A stretch of 36,278 bases of DNA from positions 1-36,278 of the forward strand of contig JAOTUY010000031.1 in the NCBI GenBank assembly GCA_029863625.1, written 5' to 3'. This document shows, in pieces, positions 1 through 9,550 of this stretch. Each line of letters opens with the position of its first letter. The stretch's first letter is position 1. The notes under the pieces are model-generated. The model was not told the DNA's origin. It worked only from the letters and a program-made list of their open reading frames with translations, and did not search any database. Source of the DNA: Acidimicrobiia bacterium. GTDB lineage: Bacteria; Actinomycetota; Acidimicrobiia; Spongiisociales; UBA4744. The position numbers and the translations under genes are program-made.

Positions 1-65
1 ACGGGCGGTGCGCGGTTCGCAGCCAGCGCGGGTCTGATTACTAGCTACTAGGTACGACTGGCTGC

Positions 66-2138
<2,073 letters not shown>

Positions 2139-2167
2139 CTCCCCCTCGCTCGCTCGCCGGCAGGTGG

Positions 2168-2196
2168 AGTATAAGAGGCGAGCGAAGCCCCACCAA
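2168..2196 (-). promoter_or_regulatory. hppA promoter
   Basis: On the minus strand, TTGGTG (2196-2191) is followed after exactly 17 bp by TATACT (2173-2168). This is a good housekeeping-sigma promoter, with transcription expected near 2161 and a leader of roughly 20 nt before the hppA ATG at 2138. It lies in the 66-bp gap after the antiporter gene, so hppA can be expressed independently. Confidence 0.7.
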
Positions 2197-2204
2197 GACG
2201 ACGT

Positions 2205-3506
2205 CTATTCCTCAGTTTCGCCCCGTTGGGTGGCATCCTGCTCAGCCGACCCGATGACCGGCGAGTCGAGGATCTTGCCCATGGAGGCCACAGATTCGTC
2301 CTCGGCGGCGCTCTCATCGTCGAGTGGCTGCTTTCTCAACATCCGGTTGAGAATCAACGGCGAGAGCAGTGTGGTGACCACAACCATCAGCACCACGATC
2401 GCGTTGTCCCCAGGGCTCACCACGGCACTCAACTCGGTGGCTCCTAGAGCCGCAAAGATCAGGCCGACTTCGCCGCGAGGCACCATGCCCACCCCGACGA
2501 TCTTCCGATTGACCCCCTTCGAAAGAACTCCCAGGCCGGCCACCAGCTTTCCGACTACGGCCAACACGGAAATAAGCCCACCTGCCAGCAGCACCTGGGG
2601 ATCTGACAGTGCGATTACGTCGACCTGCGTACCGATGAACAAGAAGAAGATGGGCACAAACAGGAATGAGATCGGCCGAAGCTCCGCCTCGATTCGGTCC
2701 GAGAAGTCGGTCTGACCGGCCACCAAACCGGCCGCAAAGGCCCCGACGATGGGTTCGAGCCCGGCGAAGTGCTCTGCGGCCAAACCAACGGCAATGGCGA
2801 AGACAAAGGAGCCGACCACGAAGCTGCCCTCCACCTTGAGCAACTGCAGAAAGCGGAAGAAGTACGGAGCGATCACGTGACCAACCGCGACTACAACGAC
2901 GAGAAACCCAACCGCTTTGGCCGTAATGGTCAGAAGCGTTCCGGTCGAGAATTCGCCGTCGCCGCCCAGTACTGCCGCAACCACCCCCAGGATGATGAGC
3001 CCTATCACGTCGTCGATGACGGCCGCGCCGATGATGGTTTTCGCTTCGTCGGTGTGGAGGCGGCGCAGGTCGGCAAACACACGGGCGGTGATCCCCACGC
3101 TGGTCGCCGTCATGGCAGCGCCCATGAAGAGGGCCAGCTCGATCGAGCCGCCCCCAATGGAAAGCAACCGGACCGCAAAGAAGCCGAGCGCAAATGGAGT
3201 AATCACGCCGACCAGCGCCACAGTCATCGCCGACGCTCCCAGCCGGACAAACGAACGAAGGTCGGTTTCGAGTCCGACTTCGAAAAGCAGGAGAATCACG
3301 CCGATCTCGGCCAAGGTTGAAAGCAGACCGCCGTCATCTGTGCCGACCCACCCGAGCAAGCTGGCTCCGATCACGGCACCAATCAGAAGCTCCCCGATCA
3401 CCGCCGGCTGATGGAAGCGGGCCATCACCTCCGCGCCGACCTTGGCGGCGATGAGGATCACCAATAGCTCAACGAGGCTCTCGAATACTTCCACCTTCAC
3501 TCCCAT
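2205..3506 (-). CDS. CPA2/Kef-type cation:proton antiporter
   Basis: A 433-residue polytopic protein with about 12-13 hydrophobic helices and no TrkA-N nucleotide domain, as in short CPA2 Na+(K+)/H+ exchangers (PF00999). The paired acids in GAAVIDDVIGL (D165 and D166 from this start) match the ion-binding DD/ND pair of the family. The segment MTATSVGITARVFADL just before is also typical. The frame stays open to a GTG at 3572. I prefer the ATG at 3506 because the extra 22 residues are polar and membrane homology begins right after it; neither start has a strong ribosome-binding site. The C-terminal tail is polar and acidic. It is co-directional with hppA 66 bp downstream, suggesting linked use of the ion gradient. 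It is divergent from the helicase gene. Confidence 0.88.
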   Translation of the reverse strand: MGVKVEVFESLVELLVILIAAKVGAEVMARFHQPAVIGELLIGAVIGASLLGWVGTDDGGLLSTLAEIGVILLLFEVGLETDLRSFVRLGASAMTVALVGVITPFALGFFAVRLLSIGGGSIELALFMGAAMTATSVGITARVFADLRRLHTDEAKTIIGAAVIDDVIGLIILGVVAAVLGGDGEFSTGTLLTITAKAVGFLVVVVAVGHVIAPYFFRFLQLLKVEGSFVVGSFVFAIAVGLAAEHFAGLEPIVGAFAAGLVAGQTDFSDRIEAELRPISFLFVPIFFLFIGTQVDVIALSDPQVLLAGGLISVLAVVGKLVAGLGVLSKGVNRKIVGVGMVPRGEVGLIFAALGATELSAVVSPGDNAIVVLMVVVTTLLSPLILNRMLRKQPLDDESAAEDESVASMGKILDSPVIGSAEQDATQRGETEE

Positions 3507-3674
3507 CCGGGGGGCACCCGACTGAATGCTAGGAGAATCCGAGACCCGCTCGCTCTTCGACTGAAGGTACACCGGATGTGCGCCTCAGTCTCCCCCTCGC
3601 TACCTTCGCCGACCTCGCGGGCCTTGCGCTAAAAGAGGGCCAGCAACCGATCCTCGGATATTTGTCCCCAGGAG

Positions 3675-5957
3675 ATGACAGACTGCGATCCCATGGACCT
3701 CGACACGCTAGTACAAGCCTGGGTTGAGGAGCCCGACCTGAAAGGCGATCTGGCGCACCTCGAGCGCCTGCCTGCTCGCCCCGCCATCTTCGGTGAAGTT
3801 GACCCGCCGCTTTCCGGTGCGCTCGCGCAGCGTCTGGCCGAGCAGGGCATCGAACGCCTCTACCGGCACCAGGCGCGAGCGGTGCGGTCCATCCGCTCCG
3901 GGACCCATACCGTCCTGGTATCGGGAACTGCCTCGGGAAAGTCACTCGGCTATCAAATACCGATGGTCGAAGCGATCCTCGCCAGTCCTCGGACCACGTC
4001 CCTCCTCATCTTCCCCACCAAGGCCCTCGCTCAGGACCAACTGCGCAGTCTGACCAGGCTACGCATACCGGGGCTGGTGGCGGCAACCTACGACGGAGAT
4101 ACCTCCTCGGAGGACCGCGCCTGGGCGCGACGTCACGCCAACATCATCCTGACCAACCCGGACATGCTCCATTACGGGATGCTTCCCAACCACGGAAAAT
4201 GGGCCGACTTCTTTCTCCGGCTCAGATTCGTCGTGATCGACGAAATGCACGTGCTCCGGGGCATATTCGGTAGTCACGTCGCCCATGTATTGCGCCGCCT
4301 GCGACGGATCGCCTCCCACTACGGAACGGAACCCACGATGGTTTTCGCCTCGGCCACGATCGGCAACCCCGCCGAGTTGGCCGAACGGTTGAGCGGTCAC
4401 TCCGTCGAGGTGTTGCAGGGTGACGATTCACCACGAGGAGCGAAATTGATCGCCCTGTGGAATCCGCCGCTCGTCGAGGGCGGCCCAAGGCGCCGGCGCA
4501 GTGCCATGGCGGAAGCAACCGACCTGTTCGTGGATCTCGTCCGCAACCAGCAACACACGATCGTGTTTTCACGAAGCCGGAAGGCGACCGAGCTGATTTA
4601 CACGTGGTCGAAGGACCGACTCGACGAGTCGCTTTCCGAGCGCATCGCGCCCTATCGGGGCGGGTACCTCCCGGCCGATCGCCGGCGCATTGAAGCCGCC
4701 CTCTTTGCCGGCGAGCTACTGGGCGTAACGGCCACCAACGCTCTCGAACTCGGTATCGATGTCGGCCACCTGGACGCGGCAATCATCAACACGTTCCCTG
4801 GGACGCTGGCCTCTTTTTGGCAGCAGGCTGGGCGGGCCGGTCGGAGCCAGGAGCATTCCCTTGCGGTGCTGGTCGGCGGGGAAGATGCCCTCGACCAGTA
4901 CTACATGACTCATCCGCGCCAGCTATTCACCCGACCTCCCGAGGCTGCGGTGATCAACCCCGACAACCCACTGGTAGTTGAGGCGCATACTGCTTGCGCG
5001 GCCCATGAGTTGCCCCTCCGACCCGACGACCACAAGTTCCTCGGCGACCGCATGGAGGAAGCCGCCAACCGCTTGGTGCAGACCGGCGATCTCCGTCTCC
5101 GTCAGGGGAGCCTCTATTGGGCACGCCGTTCTCGCCCGGCCGCGTCGGTAAGCATCCGGAGTTCCGGCGGGTCTTCGTTTTCGGTAGTAGATGTCGCCGC
5201 CAACGAGCTGCTCGGGACCCTCGAGGAGAGCCAGACGTTCAATCAGGCCCACCCCGGAGCGGTCTATCTCCACCAGGGCGACACGTTCGTCGTTGACGGA
5301 CTCGACCTCGCCCTCCGCGAGGTGCGGGTCCACCCGGAAAAGGTTGGCTATTACACCCAATCCCAGGAAGAGAAATACCTCGAGATCCTCCAGACCAGAG
5401 ACCGGCGGCCCGTCGGGCGCCTCCGACAGCACGTCGGATCGGTGCGAGTGGAGAGCCATGTCGTTGCGTTCAAACGAAAACGAATTGGATCAGGGGAGGT
5501 GCTCACCTTCGATGCTCTCGACCTGCCACCTATTGAATTCGAAACGGATGCGGTGTGGTGGACGATCCCCGATGACGTGTATTCCGGTGCGTGCGTCGAC
5601 CACCACGACGTGCCCGGAACTCTGCACGCGGCGGAACACGCCGCCATCGCCATGCTGCCGCTCTTTGCGATCTGCGATCGTTGGGACATCGGAGGCCTCT
5701 CGACCCCGTTCCATCCCGAGACCGGAACAGGGACGATTTTCATCTACGAGGCCTACCCGGGCGGAGCCGGAATCTCGGCCATCGCTTTCGCCACGGGATT
5801 GGATCACCTCGAGGCGACCCGGGAGATGGTAGATGGATGCCCGTGCGAGGACGGATGTCCTTCGTGTGTCCAGTCGCCCAAATGCGGCAACTTCAACGAA
5901 CCCCTGTCAAAGGATGGCGCGGTCCGGTTCCTGGAAACGGCCCTGGGAGACCGCTGA
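3675..5957 (+). CDS. DEAH-box helicase with C-terminal DUF1998 (MrfA / Rv3649 type)
   Basis: A 760-residue superfamily 2 helicase. Motif I is GTASGKS (84-90). Motif II is DEMH (189-192). SATIGN (near 226) is motif III. IVFSRSRKA (near 297) and the C-terminal stretch ALELGIDVGH to QQAGRAGRS (near 357-392) are motifs IV-VI. The last 39 residues hold a Cys cluster, C722, C724, C728, C731 and C737, matching the metal-binding cysteines of MrfA-type DUF1998 proteins. B. subtilis MrfA acts in repair of mitomycin-type damage; the mycobacterial relative Rv3649 is the helicase of the 'helicase/secretion' neighbourhood. The same association with Tad genes is seen here, 1.2 kb away. AGGAG at 3670-3674 abuts the ATG at 3675, while an in-frame ATG at 3693 is about 18 nt from it, so the start is uncertain by 6 codons. 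Confidence 0.93.
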   Translation: MTDCDPMDLDTLVQAWVEEPDLKGDLAHLERLPARPAIFGEVDPPLSGALAQRLAEQGIERLYRHQARAVRSIRSGTHTVLVSGTASGKSLGYQIPMVEAILASPRTTSLLIFPTKALAQDQLRSLTRLRIPGLVAATYDGDTSSEDRAWARRHANIILTNPDMLHYGMLPNHGKWADFFLRLRFVVIDEMHVLRGIFGSHVAHVLRRLRRIASHYGTEPTMVFASATIGNPAELAERLSGHSVEVLQGDDSPRGAKLIALWNPPLVEGGPRRRRSAMAEATDLFVDLVRNQQHTIVFSRSRKATELIYTWSKDRLDESLSERIAPYRGGYLPADRRRIEAALFAGELLGVTATNALELGIDVGHLDAAIINTFPGTLASFWQQAGRAGRSQEHSLAVLVGGEDALDQYYMTHPRQLFTRPPEAAVINPDNPLVVEAHTACAAHELPLRPDDHKFLGDRMEEAANRLVQTGDLRLRQGSLYWARRSRPAASVSIRSSGGSSFSVVDVAANELLGTLEESQTFNQAHPGAVYLHQGDTFVVDGLDLALREVRVHPEKVGYYTQSQEEKYLEILQTRDRRPVGRLRQHVGSVRVESHVVAFKRKRIGSGEVLTFDALDLPPIEFETDAVWWTIPDDVYSGACVDHHDVPGTLHAAEHAAIAMLPLFAICDRWDIGGLSTPFHPETGTGTIFIYEAYPGGAGISAIAFATGLDHLEATREMVDGCPCEDGCPSCVQSPKCGNFNEPLSKDGAVRFLETALGDR

Positions 5958-5993
5958 AAAGAAGCTTGGATCGGAGCCGAAGAGGCGGCCCCG

Positions 5994-6022
5994 TTGAGGG
6001 GAAGGGACCCGCTTCCCCTCAA
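5994..6022. terminator. Hairpin between convergent genes (candidate bidirectional terminator)
   Basis: A perfect 11-bp inverted repeat, TTGAGGGGAAG / CTTCCCCTCAA, with a 7-nt loop. It lies between the end of the helicase gene (5957) and the end of the RES toxin gene (6075), where both transcription units converge. There is no following T-run, so it may act as a non-canonical or Rho-assisted terminator in either direction. Confidence 0.6.
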
Positions 6023-6046
6023 TTGCACTCGCCAGGGGGAGACGCA

Positions 6047-6068
6047 CGAGGAACCAAGAACGAAGAAC
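6047..6068 (+). repeat. Dispersed 22-bp intergenic repeat, copy 1
   Basis: A 22-bp AGAAC-rich sequence that begins CGAGGAACC and ends CGAAGAAC. It occurs again in inverted orientation at 12073-12094, with 22 of 22 bases identical. Both copies lie between convergent gene pairs. No hairpin is evident in the repeat itself. Confidence 0.6.
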
Positions 6069-6074
6069 GAGTAG

Positions 6075-6602
6075 CTACCCGTAGTACCGAACGCGTTCCA
6101 AGAGATACGTAGGTGGCCGCCCGGCCGTCGCCGCCGGCCAGGCGGTGAGATCAGGCCGGGGCCCGAACAGCACGAGGACCCGTCCGGTGCGGTCTTTGCC
6201 CGGCTGCAATCCGTTGTGCACCCTCCAACCCCTTGCTTCACCCCGCTGAAGCGCCGCCCCCTCAACGGAGAATCCCGATTCCCCTTCCGCTCGCAACCGT
6301 CGTGCGTAGCTCCGGCAACGGACGTACGTGTCCGATCCGCCCGTCACAACCTGGAACGGCAGCCCGGACCGACGGACCGGCGGTTCATCGACATCAACCG
6401 CCCACATGGTGCGCTCGACGCCGGCCAGGTCCTCAGGATCGGTGATCTCCTCATGCCGGAGAAACTCGGCCCATGCTCCGTCGGACGTGTCCGATAGGTA
6501 GTGAACCGGTCCATCACCATTGTCATGCCACCGGGCAGGTGGTTGGTCGGGTGTCTCCCACAGGAAGGGATAGCGGGGATCGACGTGCCGAAAGAAGATC
6601 AT
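6075..6602 (-). CDS. RES-domain toxin
   Basis: A 175-residue protein with the layout of RES toxins. An early Arg (R5 in FFRH) is followed by a Tyr and a Glu in HYLSDTSDGAWAEFLRH (Y35, E46), and a later segment near 110-130 corresponds to the family's G-x-x-x-(P)S region. Experimentally studied RES toxins (for example MbcT) consume cellular NAD+; I infer the same chemistry here. Its ATG overlaps the stop codon of the upstream gene (ATGA, 6599-6602), and that gene has the features of a matching Xre/ParS-type antitoxin. The gene order antitoxin-toxin with 4-bp coupling is standard. The C-terminus reads into a region carrying a dispersed repeat and a terminator hairpin. Active toxicity is untested and the Ser position is not certain by eye. 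Confidence 0.78.
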   Translation of the reverse strand: MIFFRHVDPRYPFLWETPDQPPARWHDNGDGPVHYLSDTSDGAWAEFLRHEEITDPEDLAGVERTMWAVDVDEPPVRRSGLPFQVVTGGSDTYVRCRSYARRLRAEGESGFSVEGAALQRGEARGWRVHNGLQPGKDRTGRVLVLFGPRPDLTAWPAATAGRPPTYLLERVRYYG

Positions 6603-7225
6603 GTCGCAGGCGAGCCCAGCAACGCCCGCGCCAGAGTGCGTACCCGGCGTGGCCCGGGTTCATCAGGGTCCCAATTGTCGGTGAGCAGTTCACGCGGGGC
6701 TGCCCCCTCCAGCACGCTTCTTGACCGAACAAACCAGCGCCGGATGCCGAAGTCGTTGTAGGCGCCGGACAAATCAGAGATGACCATCGCGAGGAAGTGA
6801 AGCCGGGCAGCGACCCGGTCGGGTGTCGCCCGATCGCCTCGTAGATAGCGACGTACGCTTACCGGCGAAACTCTCAGCAGGCCGGCCAGTATTTCGACCC
6901 CGAAAAGGCTCTCGAGGATCGGCCATTCCCGCTCAGGGGCAGGTGAACTCTCGAGGATGTCCTCGAGCTCGGCAAGAACCGCCGCGATCTCGCTTCCGCT
7001 GATTGCTTCGTCGGGGATATGGAGCAGGGCCCCGGGTCCCGTACCCAAACCTGCTCCAGCCATGGCGTCGATCACCTCACGAACGGCCGCGATATCCAGA
7101 TGATCAATGTCTGCGTCACCCAAGAACCCCATGGTCTCGGCTCGTGACAAAAAGGACACAGCTGATCTGATCATGCCCGGAGTGTTGAACGGTTCCTCAA
7201 CGGTTTGAATCCGGATCGTTGTCAT
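6599..7225 (-). CDS. Xre/ParS-type antitoxin partner of the RES toxin
   Basis: A 208-residue protein. A helix-turn-helix-like stretch lies near residues 108-140 (EILAGLLRVSPVSVRRYL). The C-terminal segment from about 158 (GIRRWFVRSRSVLEG, then PRELL) resembles the MbcA/ParS/Xre toxin-binding domain (PF09722/DUF2384 type), which blocks the RES active site. The N-terminal 100 residues are an acidic extension I do not recognise. The frame is open upstream to 7585, but I place the start at the ATG at 7225: a consensus TATAAT lies 7 nt before it, and the upstream reading frame only shadows the preceding gene. It overlaps the 3' end of the TadG-like gene by 29 bp and the toxin gene by 4 bp. Autoregulation is likely, by analogy with the family. 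Confidence 0.75.
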   Translation of the reverse strand: MTTIRIQTVEEPFNTPGMIRSAVSFLSRAETMGFLGDADIDHLDIAAVREVIDAMAGAGLGTGPGALLHIPDEAISGSEIAAVLAELEDILESSPAPEREWPILESLFGVEILAGLLRVSPVSVRRYLRGDRATPDRVAARLHFLAMVISDLSGAYNDFGIRRWFVRSRSVLEGAAPRELLTDNWDPDEPGPRRVRTLARALLGSPAT

Positions 7226-7640
7226 ACTCCGGATTATATCCGCGGTCGCTCTGATCAACAGACAGAAGTTGCACCGGAACGAACTCAGCTGCCGCGACAG
7301 CCCTGACCTCCTGTTGCCCCAAGCCAAAGAGGCTGATCTCCACTCCGACCTCAACCTCAACGATGCGCGCAGTCCACGAACGATCCATCGGGCACATGCA
7401 ACGAACCAGACGTGCCCCGTTTTCGGCGGCAAATCGGGCGGCTTCGGCGGCCGGATTCCCGGATGAACCAAAGGGCCGGAACGTGACAGGGGCGGCGGCC
7501 AATGCCGCCGCGTCGGCCGCCGCCTGGACCTGGCTCCGCACCCCGAGGTAGTGACCGGCCGTACCGAGCATGAGGCCGAGCGCAAGCATGAGCCCGACTA
7601 GGCCCAGGATCAGCACCGACACCGACCCCCGGTCGCTCAC
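7197..7640 (-). CDS. TadG-like pilus-assembly protein (Rv3654c-like)
   Basis: A 147-residue protein with a short N-terminus, a hydrophobic segment (about residues 7-30) and then the AAADAAALAAA stretch typical of TadE/TadG-like secretion proteins of actinobacterial Tad clusters. Unlike the pilin and TadE upstream, it has no Glu at position +5 after the Gly of RGSVSVL, so it is not a canonical type IVb prepilin. The rest is a small extracytoplasmic domain with a CMC motif near 82-84. It starts inside the TadE gene (4-bp ATGA overlap, 7637-7640) and is the last tad gene. Its 3' end carries the promoter and first 29 bp of the toxin-antitoxin operon, and its polar tail (DQSDRGYNPEYDNDPDSNR) may therefore be shaped by that overlap. 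Confidence 0.75.
   Translation of the reverse strand: MSDRGSVSVLILGLVGLMLALGLMLGTAGHYLGVRSQVQAAADAAALAAAPVTFRPFGSSGNPAAEAARFAAENGARLVRCMCPMDRSWTARIVEVEVGVEISLFGLGQQEVRAVAAAEFVPVQLLSVDQSDRGYNPEYDNDPDSNR
7210..7233. promoter_or_regulatory. Paired TCCGGA palindromes around the antitoxin start (candidate operator)
   Basis: The palindromic hexamer TCCGGA occurs at 7210-7215 and again at 7228-7233. The copies are 18 bp apart, on either side of the antitoxin start codon; the second touches the -10 box. The spacing of nearly two helical turns suits a dimeric HTH autorepressor. This is inference only. Confidence 0.35.
7233..7238 (-). promoter_or_regulatory. Consensus -10 box of the toxin-antitoxin operon
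   Basis: A perfect TATAAT reads on the minus strand at 7238-7233, leaving 7 nt before the antitoxin ATG. Transcription would begin at or within a base or two of the ATG, so the message is predicted to be leaderless. The box lies inside the last codons of the upstream TadG-like gene. No convincing -35 box is visible. Confidence 0.65.
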
Positions 7641-8011
7641 CGCTCCACCCGCATCACCGCCCTGGCGCGCATATCAACCTTCAACCCACCAAGGATCACG
7701 GCTCCCAATCGGTAGGGCAGCACTACCGTGACAACGGCACTGCCCCCAACGGTTCCGGGTCGGGCCACCGTCACCTTCACACGGCGGGCCACTGCTGGGT
7801 CGAGGGCGGCCTGCACGGCTAGCACGGCTCGGGAAGGATCCGCAACGGTTGCTGCCGTCCTGGCCCCTTCCCGAGCTGCGTGCACGAGTTCGTACTGGGT
7901 CCGTGCCACGACCGTGACTTCGACCACCGCCAACAGCACGAGCACCACGACGGGCAAAACGAGGGCAAATTCGACCACTGCCGATCCCTGTTCTCCCCGC
8001 CCACGTCTCAC
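7637..8011 (-). CDS. tadE: TadE-like pseudopilin
   Basis: A 124-residue protein with a type IVb prepilin-like start: basic MRRGRGEQG, then SAVVEF with Glu at +5 after Gly9, then a hydrophobic helix (about 11-35). TadE pseudopilins are processed by the Tad prepilin peptidase and sit in the membrane as accessory subunits. The helix is followed by a conserved ARTQYELVHAAREGART stretch and a short beta-rich domain. The GTG start (8011-8009) overlaps the pilin stop codon as GTGA. The downstream neighbour overlaps by ATGA. This tight packing indicates translational coupling within the tad operon. Confidence 0.85.
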   Translation of the reverse strand: MRRGRGEQGSAVVEFALVLPVVVLVLLAVVEVTVVARTQYELVHAAREGARTAATVADPSRAVLAVQAALDPAVARRVKVTVARPGTVGGSAVVTVVLPYRLGAVILGGLKVDMRARAVMRVER

Positions 8012-8190
8012 TTGGCGAATCCGATAACCTTCTTGAGCACGGTCCCGAACAAACCGCTGAACAGATTCGTACCGCTGATCCAGGCGATGAGCGATAGAGC
8101 TATGGCAGCAGCGGCCAGAATGACCAGAACGTACTCGACGGTACCTTGCCCTCTATCCCTGTAGATGATCCGATGCAGCAAACGCAGCAT
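8008..8190 (-). CDS. flp: Flp-type pilin (type IVb)
   Basis: A 60-residue small prepilin. The leader is MLRLLHRIIYRDRG and the expected cleavage site is after Gly14, giving QGTVEY with Glu at +5 and Tyr at +6, the hallmark of Flp pilins. A hydrophobic helix of about 20 residues follows. I chose the ATG at 8190 because it is preceded by an excellent ribosome-binding site (AAGGAGAAGGA). A GTG at 8250 is in frame and would overlap the TadC stop as GTGA, matching the operon's habit, but would give an unusually long 34-residue leader. This is probably the major pilus subunit. The strong site suggests higher translation than its coupled neighbours. Confidence 0.88.
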   Translation of the reverse strand: MLRLLHRIIYRDRGQGTVEYVLVILAAAAIALSLIAWISGTNLFSGLFGTVLKKVIGFAK

Positions 8191-8246
8191 TCCTTCTCCT
8201 TCGTCGATGCCGGCGACCGGCCGGCGCGGGGGAAGTGTCGGACACT

Positions 8247-8882
8247 TCACGCGAGCAATGGCCCAAACAACCGTTGCACGGTGGCGACCACCGTCGGACC
8301 GATGGTGAGCAGGATGAAGCCGGGCAGGATGAGCAGAGCCAGCGGCACCGTTAGTTTCACCGGCAACCGCTGGGCGGCCTCAGCGGCACGGGCTCGCCGA
8401 ATATTCCGCTCCTCGTCGACAAACGAGCCAACCGCCTTGATGGCCGAGGAACCGGTCAGCTGCGCTCTGGCCAGTAATGCAAAGAGCCGGCCGGACGCAC
8501 CGTCCGCTCCGGTCAGGGCTACCGCCAGGCCCTGATGTCGGGCTGTTCTCAACACCGAGCGCACCTCAGCAGCTTCGACAGGCCCCACTTCGTCGACGGC
8601 GAATTCGAGGGCCGCTGCTACTGGAAGCCCGGCGGACAGGGCGACATAGAGGACCTGCCCGAGGTGATCCAATCCAAGCCGGAGGCTCGCAGAGCCCGAC
8701 CGGACTCTCCGCACCCGCAGGATGGCCAGCGTCCAGCCGAGGGCGACGATGGCCACACTGGCCGGCGCGGCTGCAATCAGAACGGCAGACGTCGCTATTC
8801 CAGCCGCCGGCGAAGCCGGTAAACGGTCGCGGGTTGCGTGGTGCACCAACAACCCCAACCCCAGTGCTCCCAGGTAGGTCAT
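8247..8882 (-). CDS. tadC: TadC-like inner-membrane platform protein (T2SSF)
   Basis: A 211-residue membrane protein with hydrophobic segments at the N-terminus (about 37-56) and the C-terminus (about 175-205) around a soluble helical T2SSF domain. With TadB it forms the membrane platform on which the TadA motor works. It is shorter than proteobacterial TadC (about 300 residues), as is usual in the actinobacterial clusters (Rv3657c type). It overlaps TadB by 4 bp (8879-8882). Gene order and the RAGSS-like turn shared with TadB support the call. Confidence 0.85.
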   Translation of the reverse strand: MTYLGALGLGLLVHHATRDRLPASPAAGIATSAVLIAAAPASVAIVALGWTLAILRVRRVRSGSASLRLGLDHLGQVLYVALSAGLPVAAALEFAVDEVGPVEAAEVRSVLRTARHQGLAVALTGADGASGRLFALLARAQLTGSSAIKAVGSFVDEERNIRRARAAEAAQRLPVKLTVPLALLILPGFILLTIGPTVVATVQRLFGPLLA

Positions 8883-9550
8883 CGCTCAGCCCTCCGCAGC
8901 AAACCCCACATCGCGCCGATCCCTCCGACCAGCAGCAGCGACCCGACGGTGACCAAGACCACCCCGACCGATCCGGCTGTCTGCAGGACCGCCAGCTTCC
9001 CGCTGAGGCCGGCGTACGAGAGATAGGCCACCGGTATCCCACCAACGATCCAGGCACTGAATCGTGTCTGTGCAGTAGCGGCCCGGCGTTCACGAGCCAG
9101 ACCGACTTCTTCGGTCGCCAGGAGCGCAAGACCGTCAAAGACATCCGCTGCCTTGCCACCGGTGACGCCGGCTGTTCTGACGGCCGAAGCGGTCAGCGCT
9201 CCCAGGCTCGGCAGCGCACGTCCCAGCGCCTCTGCAACGCGTTCGAGCGGCTGGCCTGCCGCCGCCAGACGCACCGCCCGCTCGAGGCGCAACCCGCCGG
9301 CTCGACCAGAAGCCGAGTTGAGAGCGTGACGCAAGCTCGATCCCGCCCGCAGCTCACCGGCCACAGCCTGCAAAAAGACCGCTTCGTGATCGTCAGACCC
9401 CGAATCGCTGCGCCGTAGGGTGAGGAATGCCCACGCCAGGATGGCTACCAATGTCCAGATCGGCTGCCAAAGGGCCATCCCCAGCGCCGCCAGCCCCGGC
9501 AAGGGTGCTCCAATGACGAGTCCGGCCGCCAGGCCCAGCACCATCACCAT
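8879..9550 (-). CDS. tadB: TadB-like inner-membrane platform protein (T2SSF)
   Basis: A 223-residue protein with paired N-terminal hydrophobic segments (about 1-45). A helical T2SSF domain follows, with the typical VAGELRAGSSLRHAL stretch near 63-77, and two C-terminal membrane segments (about 166-212). It is the partner of TadC in the pilus platform. It overlaps the 3' end of the ATPase gene by 7 bp and the TadC gene by 4 bp. The shorter length agrees with the Rv3658c-type proteins. Confidence 0.87.
   Translation of the reverse strand: MVMVLGLAAGLVIGAPLPGLAALGMALWQPIWTLVAILAWAFLTLRRSDSGSDDHEAVFLQAVAGELRAGSSLRHALNSASGRAGGLRLERAVRLAAAGQPLERVAEALGRALPSLGALTASAVRTAGVTGGKAADVFDGLALLATEEVGLARERRAATAQTRFSAWIVGGIPVAYLSYAGLSGKLAVLQTAGSVGVVLVTVGSLLLVGGIGAMWGLLRRAER

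Noticed and set aside
1..65. Short leading segment before the pyrophosphatase stop
   Set aside because: I see no gene, hairpin with T-run or promoter in these 65 bases. A CTAG-rich stretch (40-51) is too short to interpret.
3488..3519. Six-codon GTG frame before the CPA2 antiporter ATG, 8 nt after TAGCAT
   Set aside because: It fits the leaderless mini-ORF pattern, but six codons are too few to separate from chance and the antiporter start itself is uncertain.
7226..7585. Upstream extension of the antitoxin frame to 7585
   Set aside because: The extension overlaps the TadG-like gene in another frame, has low-quality Arg/Pro/Ser-rich content, and is cut off by a perfect -10 box just before the ATG at 7225.
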